DNA from: Hevea brasiliensis
Lineage: Eukaryota; Streptophyta; Magnoliopsida; Malpighiales; Euphorbiaceae
DNA: 64,000 nucleotides
Direction of reading: 5' to 3'
Assembly: GCF_030052815.1 (NCBI RefSeq)
Contig: NC_079510.1
Span: 51,984,725 to 52,048,724 of the forward strand
Of the stretch, positions 46,987 through 58,831 are shown one piece after another. The position numbers and the translations under genes were made by a program. The notes beneath the pieces are model-generated. The model saw only the letters and a program-made list of their open reading frames with translations. It made no database searches and was not told the origin of the DNA. Each line of letters begins with the position of its first letter. The first letter of the stretch is position 1.

Positions 46987-48482
46987 GGCTATGGACAAAG
47001 GGGATGTAGTTATGGAGGTAGATCTAGTGGAAGAAGCCAGCTTTAGGATTCTACACCACATGGTAGGGGACAGACTCAAGTTTTCATGATGCTCAAGCTT
47101 CAAATGCAGTAGTAGCAGGCATTCTCATAGTTTGTTCTTTTGAGGCACGTGTTTTAGTAAACCTGAGTGCGATGCACTCGTTTGTTTCTCTTATGTTTGC
47201 CTTGAGATTGGGTAGGAATCCTACAGCTTTAGAGTGTCCTCTGTCAATAGCCACTCCTCTTATTAATACTATAGATGTAGCAATAGTTTTTTTTTTGGCA
47301 ATCCAGTGATAATGGATGAAAAGATCCTATCAACAGATTTGGTTCCCTTACCGGTGATGGACTTTGATATGATTTTGGTCATGGATTGGTTGTCAACTTA
47401 TGCCACACTGGACTACAGAAACAAAAAAGTATACTTTCATATTCCTAGAGTGAAAGAGTTAAGCTTTGATGGTGATAAGAATGTAGCTCCATACAATCCA
47501 GTGTCAACCATAAGTGCCAGAAAGATGTTAAAGCATGGTTGTCAAGGTTATTTGGCACTAGTGAGGGACACTTCGATTAAAGGTACTAGTATGAAAAATG
47601 TACCTATTATTAGGAATTTATGGATGTGCTTGCTGAAGAGCTTCCTGGGTTGCCATTTGATAGGGAGATTGAATTCTGCACAGATACTATGCCAGGTACA
47701 AATCCCATTTCTATGCCACCATACAGAATGGCACCAGTAGAGTTAAAAAAATTAAAAAAATAGCTATAGGAGCTTCTAAACAAGGGTTTTATTCAACGAA
47801 GCACATCACCTTGGGGTGCTCCTATTTTGTTTATAAGGAAGAAGGATGGGTCATTGAGGTTGTATATTGACTATAAACAATTGAATAAAGTGACAGTTAA
47901 GAATAAGTATTCGGATTGATGACTTGTTTGATTAGCTGCAAGGAGCAAGATACTTTTCTAAGATAAAACTATGGCCGGGCTATCATCAGTTGAGAATAAG
48001 GAGTGAGTTCTTAGTGATATCGTTTGGACTCACTAATGCACCAGCAGCCTTTATGGATCTAATGAACAGGGTGTTTAGACCATTCCTCTTTGTCATTGTT
48101 TTTATTGATGACATTTTGGTATATTCCTAAACTAAGAAAGAACATGCTTGGCATTTAAGGATGGAGTTGCAAACCTTGAGGGAACCTTTGCTAAGTTTTC
48201 GAAGTGGGAGTTCTAACTAAAAAGTATTTCATTCTTGAGACATGTGATCTCTAGTGAAGGTATTTAAGTGGATTCTAAGAAAATTGAAGCAGTAACTGAT
48301 TGGCTTAGGCATACTACAGTCATTGAGGTGTAAAGTTTTCTAGGCTTAGCAGGTTATTATAGGCATTTTGTACAAAATTCTTTCAGGATAGCAGCTTCTC
48401 TGACACGGTTGACTCGAAAGAATGTCTCATTTTTCTGGTCAGATGGGTGTGAGAAAAGCTTTCAGAAGCTTAAGGAATGTTT
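46987..48482 (+). pseudogene. gypsy pol: protease remnant, reverse transcriptase, start of RNase H
   Basis: A protease remnant near 47150-47200 reads NLSAMHSFVS where active enzymes have D-S/T-G, so the catalytic Asp is lost. The frame 47306-47740 contains the linker to RT (VMDFDMILVMDWLSTY). RT motifs follow in broken frames: [20 protein letters not shown] (~47800-47850), a relic of the palm region (47940-48000), [18 protein letters not shown] (~48020-48080) and FIDDILVYS (~48100-48127), the polymerase active-site motif. RNase H-like sequence begins about 48200 with several stops and is cut at 48482. Confidence 0.8.
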
Positions 48483-50581
48483 TGAAGGAGTGGAAGCGTG
48501 TTTATTGGGCATTAGAACCTTGAATTTCAAAAATTATTTCTAAAGTTACATGCACCACACCAAGTTTCTTATGAACCTGATCAATTTCCAATGCCCAATT
48601 ACATACCAAAACATATTTTAGCATGCATTAAAATTTCATTTTCCATTAAAAATTATGAATTAACATTTAATTCAATCAAACCCTAACTAAAAGAGGGATT
48701 TTTAGGTATTAACCTCTTGATGCATGATTGATGTAATCTTAGGATGTTCTTAGGACCCCAAATATTATCCCTCTAGCTTGTCTACCACAAGCACACCAAG
48801 AAGCAACTATGGCAGCCCCAAATTTTGCCTCTTAAGCATTGCCAACCACTTGAAGATGGGGTTTAGTGCTTTAGTGAAGGTTAATGGGTATTTAGGACAC
48901 TAGAAACCTTTTCTAGCAATTTTAATTCAAAGAAAACAAGGGATTTTTCTTTGAATCAAGTGAGAAAAGAAGAGAGGAGATTGACTCACCAAGGCGCCAT
49001 CCACTTTGAAGAGAGGAAGAAGAATTGATTTTATTTCTTCTTTCTTTTCCTTTTATACTTAGGTTAAAATCTCATTAACTCTCTTGCCACATGTCACTAC
49101 TAGATTTAATCTTACTTTTGTTGACTTAATCTCATCAAGCCAAGTGTCAAAGGTAGATTGAATCTTGACTTTTATCGTCTTGCATGATTGGAAGACAAAT
49201 GGCAAGCTCATTTGGTGTTATGTGTCACCATCTCATGGTGCCACATGTCATCATGTGAAATGTCTAATTTGCCCTTACTCTTTAATTTGAGTTCTCAACA
49301 CAAAATTATAATTTATCATCTTTAAATCAATTTATATCAAATATAAATTAATAAATTAATCTCCATTAATTAATTTCTCATAATTAAATTTATATTAAAT
49401 ATAAATTTAATTTATACTATACATCCAATAACCTAGATTTAGTTTCAAGTCATGCTGGGGACTTTGCAATCTTATTGCAAACTAGACCTCTTTAATTAAT
49501 TAATTAAGCTCTTTAATTAATCAATTAAATCACATTTCAAATGGTGATTAGCTTGTATAGATGTATGACTTACTAGGCTCATTACTTATTGGCAATGAGA
49601 AATGATATTAACTCTTAATATCATTAGCACTCTTTCTTACCGTAAATTATTTCTCTAAATCATTTCAGGCATCTCGTAGCCATGGTTGACACCTAGTATA
49701 GTATGCCAAGGCCACCCAATCAGTAATAAGAAATACCTTAAATGAACCTTTAATCATATGTTACCATGCACTAGAATCTCTCCATTACAAAATCCCAATT
49801 CGAGCTGGAGTCATGGTTAATGTCAAACCCCATTTGCTATGAACATTATGTTCTCTTTTAATTCTAGTTCTTGATTAATTAGATTTTCTTGTCAGAAACT
49901 CTTTTCTGACTAAATCTGTCTGTCCTGGCTAGGAACTTGAAACATTAAAAACAATTAAATGAACATAGGATTTTATCCCTATTTACTTAGGGTAATGGAT
50001 TCCATCTTGATCAACACCTATCTCCATATATAACTAATGGGAGCCAATACATGACCATGTACCCATACACAATACAAGTATGAAAGCAATATCCAACTCA
50101 AATCACCTATAGACAAGATAACTGTGTTATCTCAAGTCTAAAGATTATATGCACTGATATGATATATGACAATACATTGACAAGAGTAAACTCCATGTGC
50201 TTGTCATAAGTGTCACTGGTTTGGCCTACTTATCATGTATAAGTGCCTATCATGTTTGTTATGTGGCATGAGACTCATTACTCCATCTTATTTATATCTC
50301 ATATAAATACCTTGGGAACAAACATGATTACAATCTTTCTGGATAAGTCACATCCTTTGTGAAGTATCCTCGATTGTGAACAAATTTATGATACTTTGTG
50401 CTAGAAATACTGTCACTCATATTCTTAACAACTTAAGAATAGAATTTCTAACAAAAAATCAATGGACATTTTCTATTACACATAAATATATTATGTAAAT
50501 AAAAAAGTGAAATTGCCTTTTATTAATAAAATATGTACAAGATACATATAAAATGATATGCTCTAGGGCATACTACTAACA
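48483..50581 (-). repeat. 3' LTR of the outer copia element
   Basis: This 2,099-bp block is the reverse complement of the LTRs at 54122 and 61542: it begins (minus strand) TGTTAGTAGTATGCCCTAGA at 50581 and ends in a form of CACGCTTCCACTCCTTCA at 48483. It is preceded on the minus strand by a short purine tract (GTGGGAGAT), the polypurine primer position. It is clearly more diverged from the inner LTRs than they are from each other. Confidence 0.88.
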
Positions 50582-53500
50582 ATCTCCCACTAGCACTAGA
50601 GCCATTCATTATAATATCTTAGACCCATCTTCTTAAGATGTTGGTCTAACTGAGTTTGTGACATAGGCTTTGTGAATAGATCGGCTGGATTTTCGGCTGA
50701 TGCTATTTTCTGCATGGCTACATCGCCTCGCTTACCTATCTCTTTGATAATGTGGTAGCGCTTTTCTATGTGTTTGGATTTCTGGTAAGACCATGGTTCC
50801 TTAGCCTGTATGACCGCTCCATTGTTGTCACAGTAGAGACAAACTGCTGACTAAATGGAAGGAACTATTGCAAGTTCTGTCACAAACTTCTTTATCCAAA
50901 CAGCCTATTTTGCAGCATTTGATGCAGCAACGTACTCGACCTCTATAGTGGAATTAGTAGTCGTACTCTGTTTGGAACTCTTCCAACTGATTGCACCTCC
51001 ATTATAAATTAACACAAACCAGAGGTAAATTTTCCATCATCGATATCTGATTGGAAATCAGAATCAGTATAACCATCAAATTGCAAGTCACCACCTCCAT
51101 AAATCAAGAATAAATCTTTTGTTCTTCTCAAATACTTAAGGATATTCTTGACATCTATCCAGTATTTCAAACCTAGATTGGATTGAAACCTGCTAGTCAA
51201 ACTAACAGCATATGCGATATCTGGCCTAGTACACATCATTGCATACATCAAACTTTCAATAACCGAAGCATATGGAATCCTGGCCATCTTGTCTCTTTCT
51301 TCGGGTGTCTTTGGAGACATCTCTTTAGAAAGGTGGATACCATGTCTTACTGGTAAAAATCCTCTCTTGGAATCAAGCATGTTAAACCTCTTTAACACCT
51401 TGTCCAAGTATAGACTTTGGGATAAACCAATTATTCTTTTCGCTCTATCCCTATAAATGCAAATTTCAAGAATATAGGTTACCTCTCCTAAGTCTTTCAT
51501 GGAGAATGTATTTGACAACCATACCTTGATAGTTGTCAACATACCTATGTCATTACCTATCAACAGAATGTCATCCACATATAAGACAAGGAAAGTGACA
51601 GCACTATCACTAACCTTATTATATGCACATGGTTTATTCACATTTTTTATAAAACTACATTTTTGGGATTCAAAACCCCTAGGTTGTTTCATGAAAATGT
51701 TTTCATCAATGTATCCATTAAGAAAAGCTATTTTAACTTCCATCTGCCAAATCTCATAATCATAGTATGCAGCTATTACTAATAGAATCCTAATTGATTT
51801 AAGCATGGCAATAGGCGAAAAGTCTCCTCATAGTCAATTTCTTGCCTTTGGCGAAACCCTTTCGCAACTAGCCTTGCTTTATAGGTCTCTACCTTTCCAT
51901 CAGAATCAATTTTCTTCTTAAAAACCCATTTATTCCCTATAGGTACAATACCTTCAGGTGGGTCAACAAGGTCCCAAACTTGGTTCTTATGCATGGAATC
52001 AATTTCGGATTTCATAGCTTCAATCCATTTTGAAGAGTCTATATATGATATAGCTTCTTCATAGGTAATAGGATCATCTCCATGATTTTTTTTTTCATGA
52101 GCAAACAACTCTTGTTCATCTTCATGAAGAAAATCATATCTCACTGGTGGGTGAGATATCCTGGTCGATCTGTGAGGAATTACTGTAAATGTTTCATCAA
52201 TAGGTATAGGTTGACTAGATGGATCTATATCCATTTGATCTGTTGATTGGTCATAATTCTCCAATCTAACTCTATTTGCCTTCCTTTGCCACATTCTTGA
52301 ATAAACTATTGTTCAAGAAATATGGCATCTCTGCTTACCACAACCTTTTGTGATGTAGGCAAATAAAAATAATATCCAAAAATTTCTTTTGGATATCCAA
52401 CAAATCAACCTTTTTTTTATCTGGTTTTCAATTTATTAGTGTTCAGTTTTTTAATGTAAGCTGGACAATCCCAAATCTTAACATGCTTAAGACTTGATTT
52501 TCTTCCATGCCATATCTCTTAAGGTGTGGAAGAAACTAATTTTGATGGAATCCTATTCAGAATATGTAAAGCTGATTCTAATGCAAATCCCTAAAAGGAG
52601 ATTGGCATATCAATATAGCTCATCATACTACGTACCATATCTAATAGGGTACGATTTCTCCTTTTAGATACACCATTCAATTGTGGCATTCCAAGAGGAG
52701 TCAGTTGGGAGACAATGCCATGCTCTTTCAAGTATTCATCAAATTCAGTACTTAAGTATTCACCTCTACGATCTGATCGAAGAGTTTTAATACTTTTTCC
52801 TGTTTGATTTTCTACTTCATATTTAAATTCTTTGAACTTTCAAAGGATTCATGTTTGTATTTCATCAAATACAAATACCAAAACCTTGATTTATCATCAG
52901 TAAAGGTAATAAAGTAATAAAAACCGCCTCTAGCCATTTCCTTAAATGGACCACATACATCACTATGTACCACTTTCAAAATATTTTTAGCTCTTAACCC
53001 TTGTCCAACAAAAGGTGATCTAGTCATTTTGCCTTGAAGGCAAGATTCATAAGTTGGAGTAGATTCAGAACCCAATGAGGATAAAATCCCCATTTTCTCC
53101 AGCTTTGCAATTCTATCTTCTACAATATGACTTAATCTTAAATGCCAAATATATTTTAAACTTGAGTTGATTTTCATCATGGCATTACATTCATTTAGAT
53201 TGCTTGTATTAGATTTGTATTTAACATTATTATCTAAATAGTAAAGTCCATCATGCCTATAACCCGAGCCAACATATTTATTTCCAAAATAAATATTGCA
53301 AACATCATTTGTAAACTGAAATTCATAACCATTTCTAGTCAAACTAGATATAGAAATGATGTTCTTAAAAGCATCAGGTATATGCAAAATATTATTTAAA
53401 TACAAAACATGTCCACACATAAATAAAGATTTAGATCCTATGGCTAAAGCTTCAACAGTTGAGCCATTGCTAACCCGGAGTCTAATATCTCATGACTGTA

Positions 53501-53700
53501 AGCTGCTACTACTTGCTAATTCCTGCATATCAAAAGTAATGTGAGAACTAGCACCAGTATCTAAAACCCAAACTGTAGATGAATTATGAGTATCATCAGA
53601 ATTTAAATAACAAGACACAGACATACCTTCTGAAGGTCTATCCTTCTTGTCCTTCAGAGAAGCAAGATACTCCGAGCAGTTCCTTTTTCAGTGCTAATCC
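50582..53700 (-). pseudogene. outer copia pol: protease, integrase, reverse transcriptase, RNase H (broken)
   Basis: Right to left: a protease with WVLDTGASSH (~53560-53590), the GAG-pre-integrase domain with HLRLSHIVEDR, and integrase core start VHSDVCGPF (52812-53420). Damaged integrase follows (52300-52810), then the open frame 51779-52294 (ESEIDSMHKNQ-type linker, RT start VETYKARLVAKGFRQRQ), then RT 51009-51806 with LVLYVDDILL, and RNase H relics to about 50880. Frame breaks occur near 51800 and in the integrase. RT has an in-frame loss of 31 codons just after FESQ at about 51660, which removes the conserved YGLKQA region, so the enzyme cannot be functional. Confidence 0.85.
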
Positions 53701-54121
53701 TTCTAGCAGTGAAAACACTTTCCCTTACCTTTGTCAGCTTCGATCTTGCCCTTCTGTTTGGTTATCTTCTTGGAAGGTCCATGAATTTGAGGTTTCCTAT
53801 TCTTATTGCCCTTCTTCTTTTTGGACTTTTCAGCAAAAAAAGAAGATACAATCAAAGCCACCTCTTTTCCTTTATTGCCCGGCATATTCTTTTGAGCAAT
53901 AACCAGCATGTTAAGCAACCCAGCCCAAGTACACTCTTGCTTTGCCATATGGAAATTTGTCACAAAATTTCCAAATGACTCATGCAGGGACTGAAGGATT
54001 AGATCCGTCTGCAGTTGGAAATCTATGTGAAAATCAAGATGTTCCAGCTGCTCAATAAGTTGAATCATCTTGTGGACATGTTCTTTTATATTATGTCCCT
54101 CAGACATTCTCATGCGGAATA
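53701..54121 (-). pseudogene. outer copia gag, C-terminal half
   Basis: The frame 53703-54113 matches residues from RMRMSEG onward of the inner copy's gag. It contains the UBN2-type helices (HKMIQLIEQLEHLDFHIDF) and a lysine-rich tail. The zinc knuckle KCFHC is followed directly by stop codons where Gln, Gly and Trp are expected. The N-terminal half is on the other side of the inner insertion, at 63642 onward. Confidence 0.85.
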
Positions 54122-56218
54122 TGTTAGTAGTATGCCCTAGAGCATATCATTTAGTATGTATCTTGTACATATTTTTAATAATAAAAGGCATTTCCACTTT
54201 TCCGTTTACATAATATATTTATGTGTAATAGAAAAGGTCCATTGATATTTTGTTAGAAATATTATTCTTAAGATGTTAAGAATATGAGTGACAATATTTC
54301 TAGCACAAAGTATCATAAATAGGTTCACAATCGAGGATACTTCATAATAAGGACATGACTTATCCAGAAAGATTGTATTCATGTTTGTTCCCAAGTTATT
54401 TATATGAGATATAAATAAGATGGAATGGTGAGTCTCATGCCATATAACAAACATGATAGGCACTTATAAATGATAAGTAGGCCGAACCAGTGACACTTAT
54501 GACAAGCACATGGAGTTTACTCTTGTCAATGTTTTGTCATAAATCATATCAGTGCATATAATCTTTAGACACGAGATAGCACGCTTATCTTGTATATATT
54601 TTGTTTGAGTTTGATACTGCTTTCATACTTGTACTATGTATGGGTATATGTGCATGTGTTGGCTCCTACTAGTTATATATGGAGGTAGGTGTTGATCAAG
54701 ATGGAATCTGTTCCTCTAAGTAAATAAAGATAAAATCCTATGTTCATTTAATTGTTCTTGATGTTTCAAGTTCTGGCAGACAGATAGATTTATTCGAGAA
54801 AGAGTTTCGATGAGAAAATCTTTTAATCAAGAACTGGAATTAAAAGAGAACATAATATTCATAGCAAATGGAGTTTGACATAAACCATGACTCTTGAGTT
54901 GGGATTTTGTAACAGAGAGATTCTAGTACATGGTAACATATGATTATAGGTTCATTTAAGGTAAATCTTATTACTAATTGGGTGGCCATGGCATGCTATG
55001 CTAGGTGTTAACCATGGTCTATGAGGTTCATAAAATGATTTAGAGAAATCATTTATGGTAAGAAAGAGTTCTGATGATATTAAGAGTTGATATCATGTCT
55101 CATTGCCAATTAGTGATGAGCCTAGTAAGTCACACACATACACAAGTTATCACCTATTTAAATATGATTTAATTAATTAATTAAAGAGTTTAATTGATTA
55201 ATTAAATAGATTTGGTTTGCAATTAAATTGCAAAGTCCCTAGCATGACTTGAAACCAAATCTAGATTATTGGATGTGTAGTATAAATTAAATTTATATTT
55301 AAAGTGTTTAAATATGAATTTAATTGATGAGAAATTAATTAATAGAGATTAATTAATTAATTTATATTTGATATAAATTAATTAGAAGAAGAAAATAATT
55401 ATTTTGGGTTAAGAACTCAAAATTAAGACATATGGGCATTTTGGTCATTTTGCAGTGTGACACGTGGCACCATGAGATGGTGACACATGGGATTACACAT
55501 AAGCTTGCCAAATGTTTTTTTAATCATGTAAGATGATTAAAATCAAGATTAAATATAGGTTTGACACTTGGCACAATGTGATTGGGTCACTTAAACCTAG
55601 AGCTAATCAAAGGGTGACATGTGGCAAGGGTTTAATGTGTTAACCTAGCTATTTAAGTGTGGTTATGAAAAGAAAACATAACCAGCAGCCTCTCCTCTCA
55701 ATTGTCACGCCACTTTGAGCCTCTCCAGCTATTTCTCTTCATTTCTCATCAATTCAAAGAGATTAGCCATCAATCTCTTGAATTAAGAACACTATAAATT
55801 GTTTCTAGTGTCCTGTTTACATCTCTAATCTCTTAAAAGGCAGAACTTGAATTTCTAATTAATAGAAAAGGCTTTAGAAGCTGTTCAAGGGCTGCCATAG
55901 GTGTTCTTGGTGTGGACAAGCTAGAGGGACAACATCTGGTGTCCTGAAGACGAATCTCAAAGGCGTGAACATTGCGGCACATCAAGAGGTTAGTGTAATC
56001 GTTCTTGATTTAATCTAGGGTTCTAAAATTAATCTGATTAATTTTAAAATCTTAAATGGCAAATACAGATCCAAAAACATATTAAAAGAGTTTTAATATG
56101 TTGTTTATCATTGAAATCAAATAGATAAAAATAAATCTTGCATGGTGCATGTGACCCTAGGTGAAAATTTTTGAATTCAATGGTATAATCTTGTGTTTTT
56201 CACGCCTCCGCTCCTTCA
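54122..56218 (+). repeat. 5' LTR of the inner copia element
   Basis: This 2,097-bp LTR runs from TGTTAGTAGTATGCCCTAGA to CTCCGCTCCTTCA. It is nearly identical to 61542-63641. Differences include a CAG/TGAG change near 54912 and a few one-base indels in homopolymers. Confidence 0.95.
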
Positions 56219-56220
56219 AT

Positions 56221-56232
56221 TGGTATCGAGCC
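56221..56232 (+). other. copia primer-binding site
   Basis: TGGTATCGAGCC starts two bases after the LTR. It matches the tRNA-Met type site (TGGTATCAGAGC) with one A missing. Confidence 0.7.
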
Positions 56233-56479
56233 ACTATATTTGCCATTTAGATTGTTGATTATATAATTTAATTGTGTGTTTGATCATGAGATCAAGAGAT
56301 TCATTGCTGGTTGGATCATGAGGTGTGGCGGCACATAGTGAAGCCACCATTGGTGCGGCAACAATGGTTCCTTGGGTGATTCAAGGTTTGGCTTTTAATT
56401 CTGCAATTGTTGTATGATATAAGGCCTATTCTTTGACTAATTAAAGTGTTTAATTAGTTGTTTTAATCACACAATTAAA

Positions 56480-56830
56480 TTATGATTCAAATCAGAATTT
56501 TAAAAATTGTTTGAATGTGATTCAAATCTGAATTTTAAAAGTTGTTTGAATGTGATTCAAATCTGAATTTTTAAAGTTGTTTGAATCATATTTAAATCTG
56601 ATTTTTAAAATTGATTCAATAAAATTCAGATCTGATTTTTAAAAAATATTTGAATGTGATTCAAATCTGATTTTTAAAAAATGTTTGAATGTGATTCAAA
56701 TCTGAATTTTTGAAGTTGTTTGAATGTGATTCAAATCTGAATTTTTAATTTGCTTTGAATGAGATTCAAATCTGAATTTTTAAATTTATTTGAATCATAT
56801 TCAAATCTGGATTTTTAAGTTGAATATGAG
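56480..56830 (+). repeat. ~35-bp tandem array in the copia leader, about ten units
   Basis: The unit TTTGAATGTGATTCAAATCT plus a T/A-rich spacer recurs about every 34-36 bp. Each unit contains the near-perfect inverted repeat TTTGAAT-gtg-ATTCAAA, so RNA from the array could form serial hairpins. It lies between the PBS and gag, where packaging signals usually sit; that link is an inference. Confidence 0.85.
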
Positions 56831-57996
56831 ATATTCAATTTAATTTAAGAATGTATGTTTTATTTAATTGTTAAATAGTGATATGCATGATGGATGATCA
56901 TGGACTATAAAAGACCAATGTGATTGGATTTATTTCTTTTATGTTTCTTTGGGATTGTAAATTAATTAATTTATTTTAATTTATTTTGGGCATGTATTAT
57001 TAAGTTTGTAATATTAATGGGTTGTAATTTCATTTATTTAAGTTCTTGTAAATTCGCCTTGGTATGCCAAGGATTACTATGTAATATTGGATTGCAAGAA
57101 GTTCAAGGAGGTCAAGAGCATTGGTGGGACCAGTGGGAGGAATTCAATATCAAGTGTTGATTATGTACTCCTTCAGCAACTCTTGTAAAATGAATGAATG
57201 AAATGCACCTGTGAATGCCCTGATTCAATTCTTGGTGGCTCAGAATTGAATCCCTTAGAAAGTCCATGATCATACCATATTTACTGCTTATCCATGAATG
57301 CATGAGATGTATGGGAATGTATGCAATTATATGATATATGCATGCTAAATGGATAATGTGCAAAGTGAGACCTTAATAGTAAATAGAATGACCATAAAAT
57401 CTTCCAAACAAATGATTAAGTTGGAAATGCTATAATTAAAGTAATTATAACATAGGCCCTCCATTGGGGCAATTATTTTAAGAAATTTTAAATAGTTGCA
57501 TAAGATGCAATTAATTTAAGAGATTTTCTTAAGAATAATTGTTAAGCATGAGATGTTGTAAATATGTAAATGGTTTAGTGGCCAATATTGGATGTACCTG
57601 AGGACATTAAAATTATTTGCATAATTACTGACTCAATGGGATCAACTTAACTAATGCAAGATAAGTCAATAATAGATGTACACAGATTTTGAGCATTAGG
57701 GGCTAGGTAAAGGATTGAACCTCACATGAGATGTGATGGGCAAAGAGTTGCTCACTTATAGTTTATTGTAATTCCAATAATGGATGTACCTGAGGATGAT
57801 CAATAGAATTATAAGAATTCAATCACCCACTAGAAATCCATCCAACTAGGATTTCCGTTTTCTACTTTGGAAGTATAGGATTCGCTAAGTTAGTGGGAGG
57901 ACCAATTTGATTAAAAGACCATAATCATTTTGGTTAATTACATGATACATTTACTAATTAATCTGGTTATTTTCTGCAGTTAATTTTCTGATAAAA

Positions 57997-58809
57997 ATGA
58001 TCACAAAACAACCACCACCATCCAATATCCTTGCAAGCATACTTGATCACAACAGGTTGACAGGACCTAATCTGTCTGATTGGCTAAGAAATTTGAAACT
58101 TGTCCTGAACCTTGAACATATAGGATATGTTCTAGATTCAAATGTTCCTGGTCCCTTACCTCCAGAGGCCACACAAGAGGAACATGAAACTTTGGACAAG
58201 TGGAAGGAGCATGATATGAGAGCTAAGTGTTACATGTTTGCTTCTATGAGTAATGAGTTACAGAAGCAACATGAGAACATGCAGAGTGCGAGTGAGATCC
58301 TCCTTCACCTACAAGAGTTGTATGGTGAGCACAGCAGGAATGCTAGGTATGAGATATCTAAACAGTTATTCCGTATGAGGATGTCTGAGGGACAGAATGT
58401 TGGGGATCATGTCCACAAGATGATTCGGCTAATTGAGCAGTTGGAACATCTTGACTTCAACATGGATTTCCAACTACAGACGGATTTGATCCTTCAGTCC
58501 CTTCCTGAGTCTTTTGGGAATTTTGTGACAAATTTCCATATGATTAAACAGGAATGCACCTTAGCTGGTTTACTCAACATGCTGGTTATTGCCCAAAAGA
58601 ATATGCCAGGCAATAAAGGAAAAGAGGTAGCTTTGGTTGCATTTTCTTCTGCTGGAAAGTCCAACAAGAAGAAGGGCAATAAGAAAAAGAAACCTCAGAT
58701 TCCTGGTCCTTCCAAGAAAATAGCTAAACAGAAAAGGAAGACTAAAGCTGATAATGCCAATAGGAAAGTGTTTCCATTGCCAATAGGAAAGTGTTTCCAT
58801 TGCCAGTAA
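57997..58809 (+). CDS. inner copia gag polyprotein, truncated in its zinc knuckle
   Basis: The 270-aa frame from ATG 57997 has the copia gag fold: an N-terminal LTGPNLSDWLRNLKLVL, central helices (LDKWKEHDMRAKCYMFASM, LHLQELYGEH, QLFRMRMSEG), then a lysine-rich tail (KKKGNKKKKPQIPGPSKK). It ends GKCFHCQ-stop, so only the first two cysteines of the CX2CX4HX4C knuckle remain. The following region (knuckle end, protease, start of GAG-pre-integrase) is absent relative to the outer copy. Gag packages element RNA in cytosolic particles; this one would lack part of its RNA-binding module. Confidence 0.88.
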   Translation: MITKQPPPSNILASILDHNRLTGPNLSDWLRNLKLVLNLEHIGYVLDSNVPGPLPPEATQEEHETLDKWKEHDMRAKCYMFASMSNELQKQHENMQSASEILLHLQELYGEHSRNARYEISKQLFRMRMSEGQNVGDHVHKMIRLIEQLEHLDFNMDFQLQTDLILQSLPESFGNFVTNFHMIKQECTLAGLLNMLVIAQKNMPGNKGKEVALVAFSSAGKSNKKKGNKKKKPQIPGPSKKIAKQKRKTKADNANRKVFPLPIGKCFHCQ

Positions 58810-58831
58810 GAAAGTGTTTCCACTGGCCAGA
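58757..58831 (+). repeat. 23-bp repeat, three copies, at the gag-pol deletion junction
   Basis: GGAAAGTGTTTCCATTGCCA recurs with 23-bp spacing at about 58764, 58787 and 58810 (last copy slightly changed). The repeated words are the zinc-knuckle start (GKCFHCQ). The third copy fuses straight to integrase-region sequence, marking the breakpoint of the internal deletion. Confidence 0.9.

Larger units (their letters stand above)
43008..48482 (+). mobile_element. Ty3/gypsy LTR retrotransposon, family A, 5' portion (cut at 48483 by a copia element)
   Basis: The 5' LTR, primer-binding site, gag, protease remnant, reverse transcriptase and part of RNase H follow in order on the plus strand. The element stops abruptly at 48482, within sequence like the RNase H start (...KLKECF), exactly where the copia LTR begins. 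The rest (integrase, 3' LTR) is therefore expected beyond the right edge of the window, after the nested copia elements. The frame is broken by many stops, so this copy is dead. Its LTR is the same family as the two solo LTRs at 2954 and 34145. Confidence 0.85.
48483..54121 (-). mobile_element. outer Ty1/copia element, 3' part (minus strand), interrupted at 54121
   Basis: On the minus strand this element reads gag, protease, integrase, RT, RNase H and 3' LTR from right to left. Its gag is cut between 54121 and 63642 by a second element of the same family. The 5' remainder continues at 63642-64000 and leaves the window. The left border is the LTR end at 48483, next to gypsy sequence. The bases TGTTT at 48478-48482 should be half of its target duplication, whose partner is outside the window. 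Stops and deletions show it is inactive. Confidence 0.9.

Noticed and set aside
54206..54463. Minus-strand ORF repeated at 61626-61874
   Set aside because: It is the same ORF in both LTRs of the inner element; it is a shadow in LTR sequence, not a gene.
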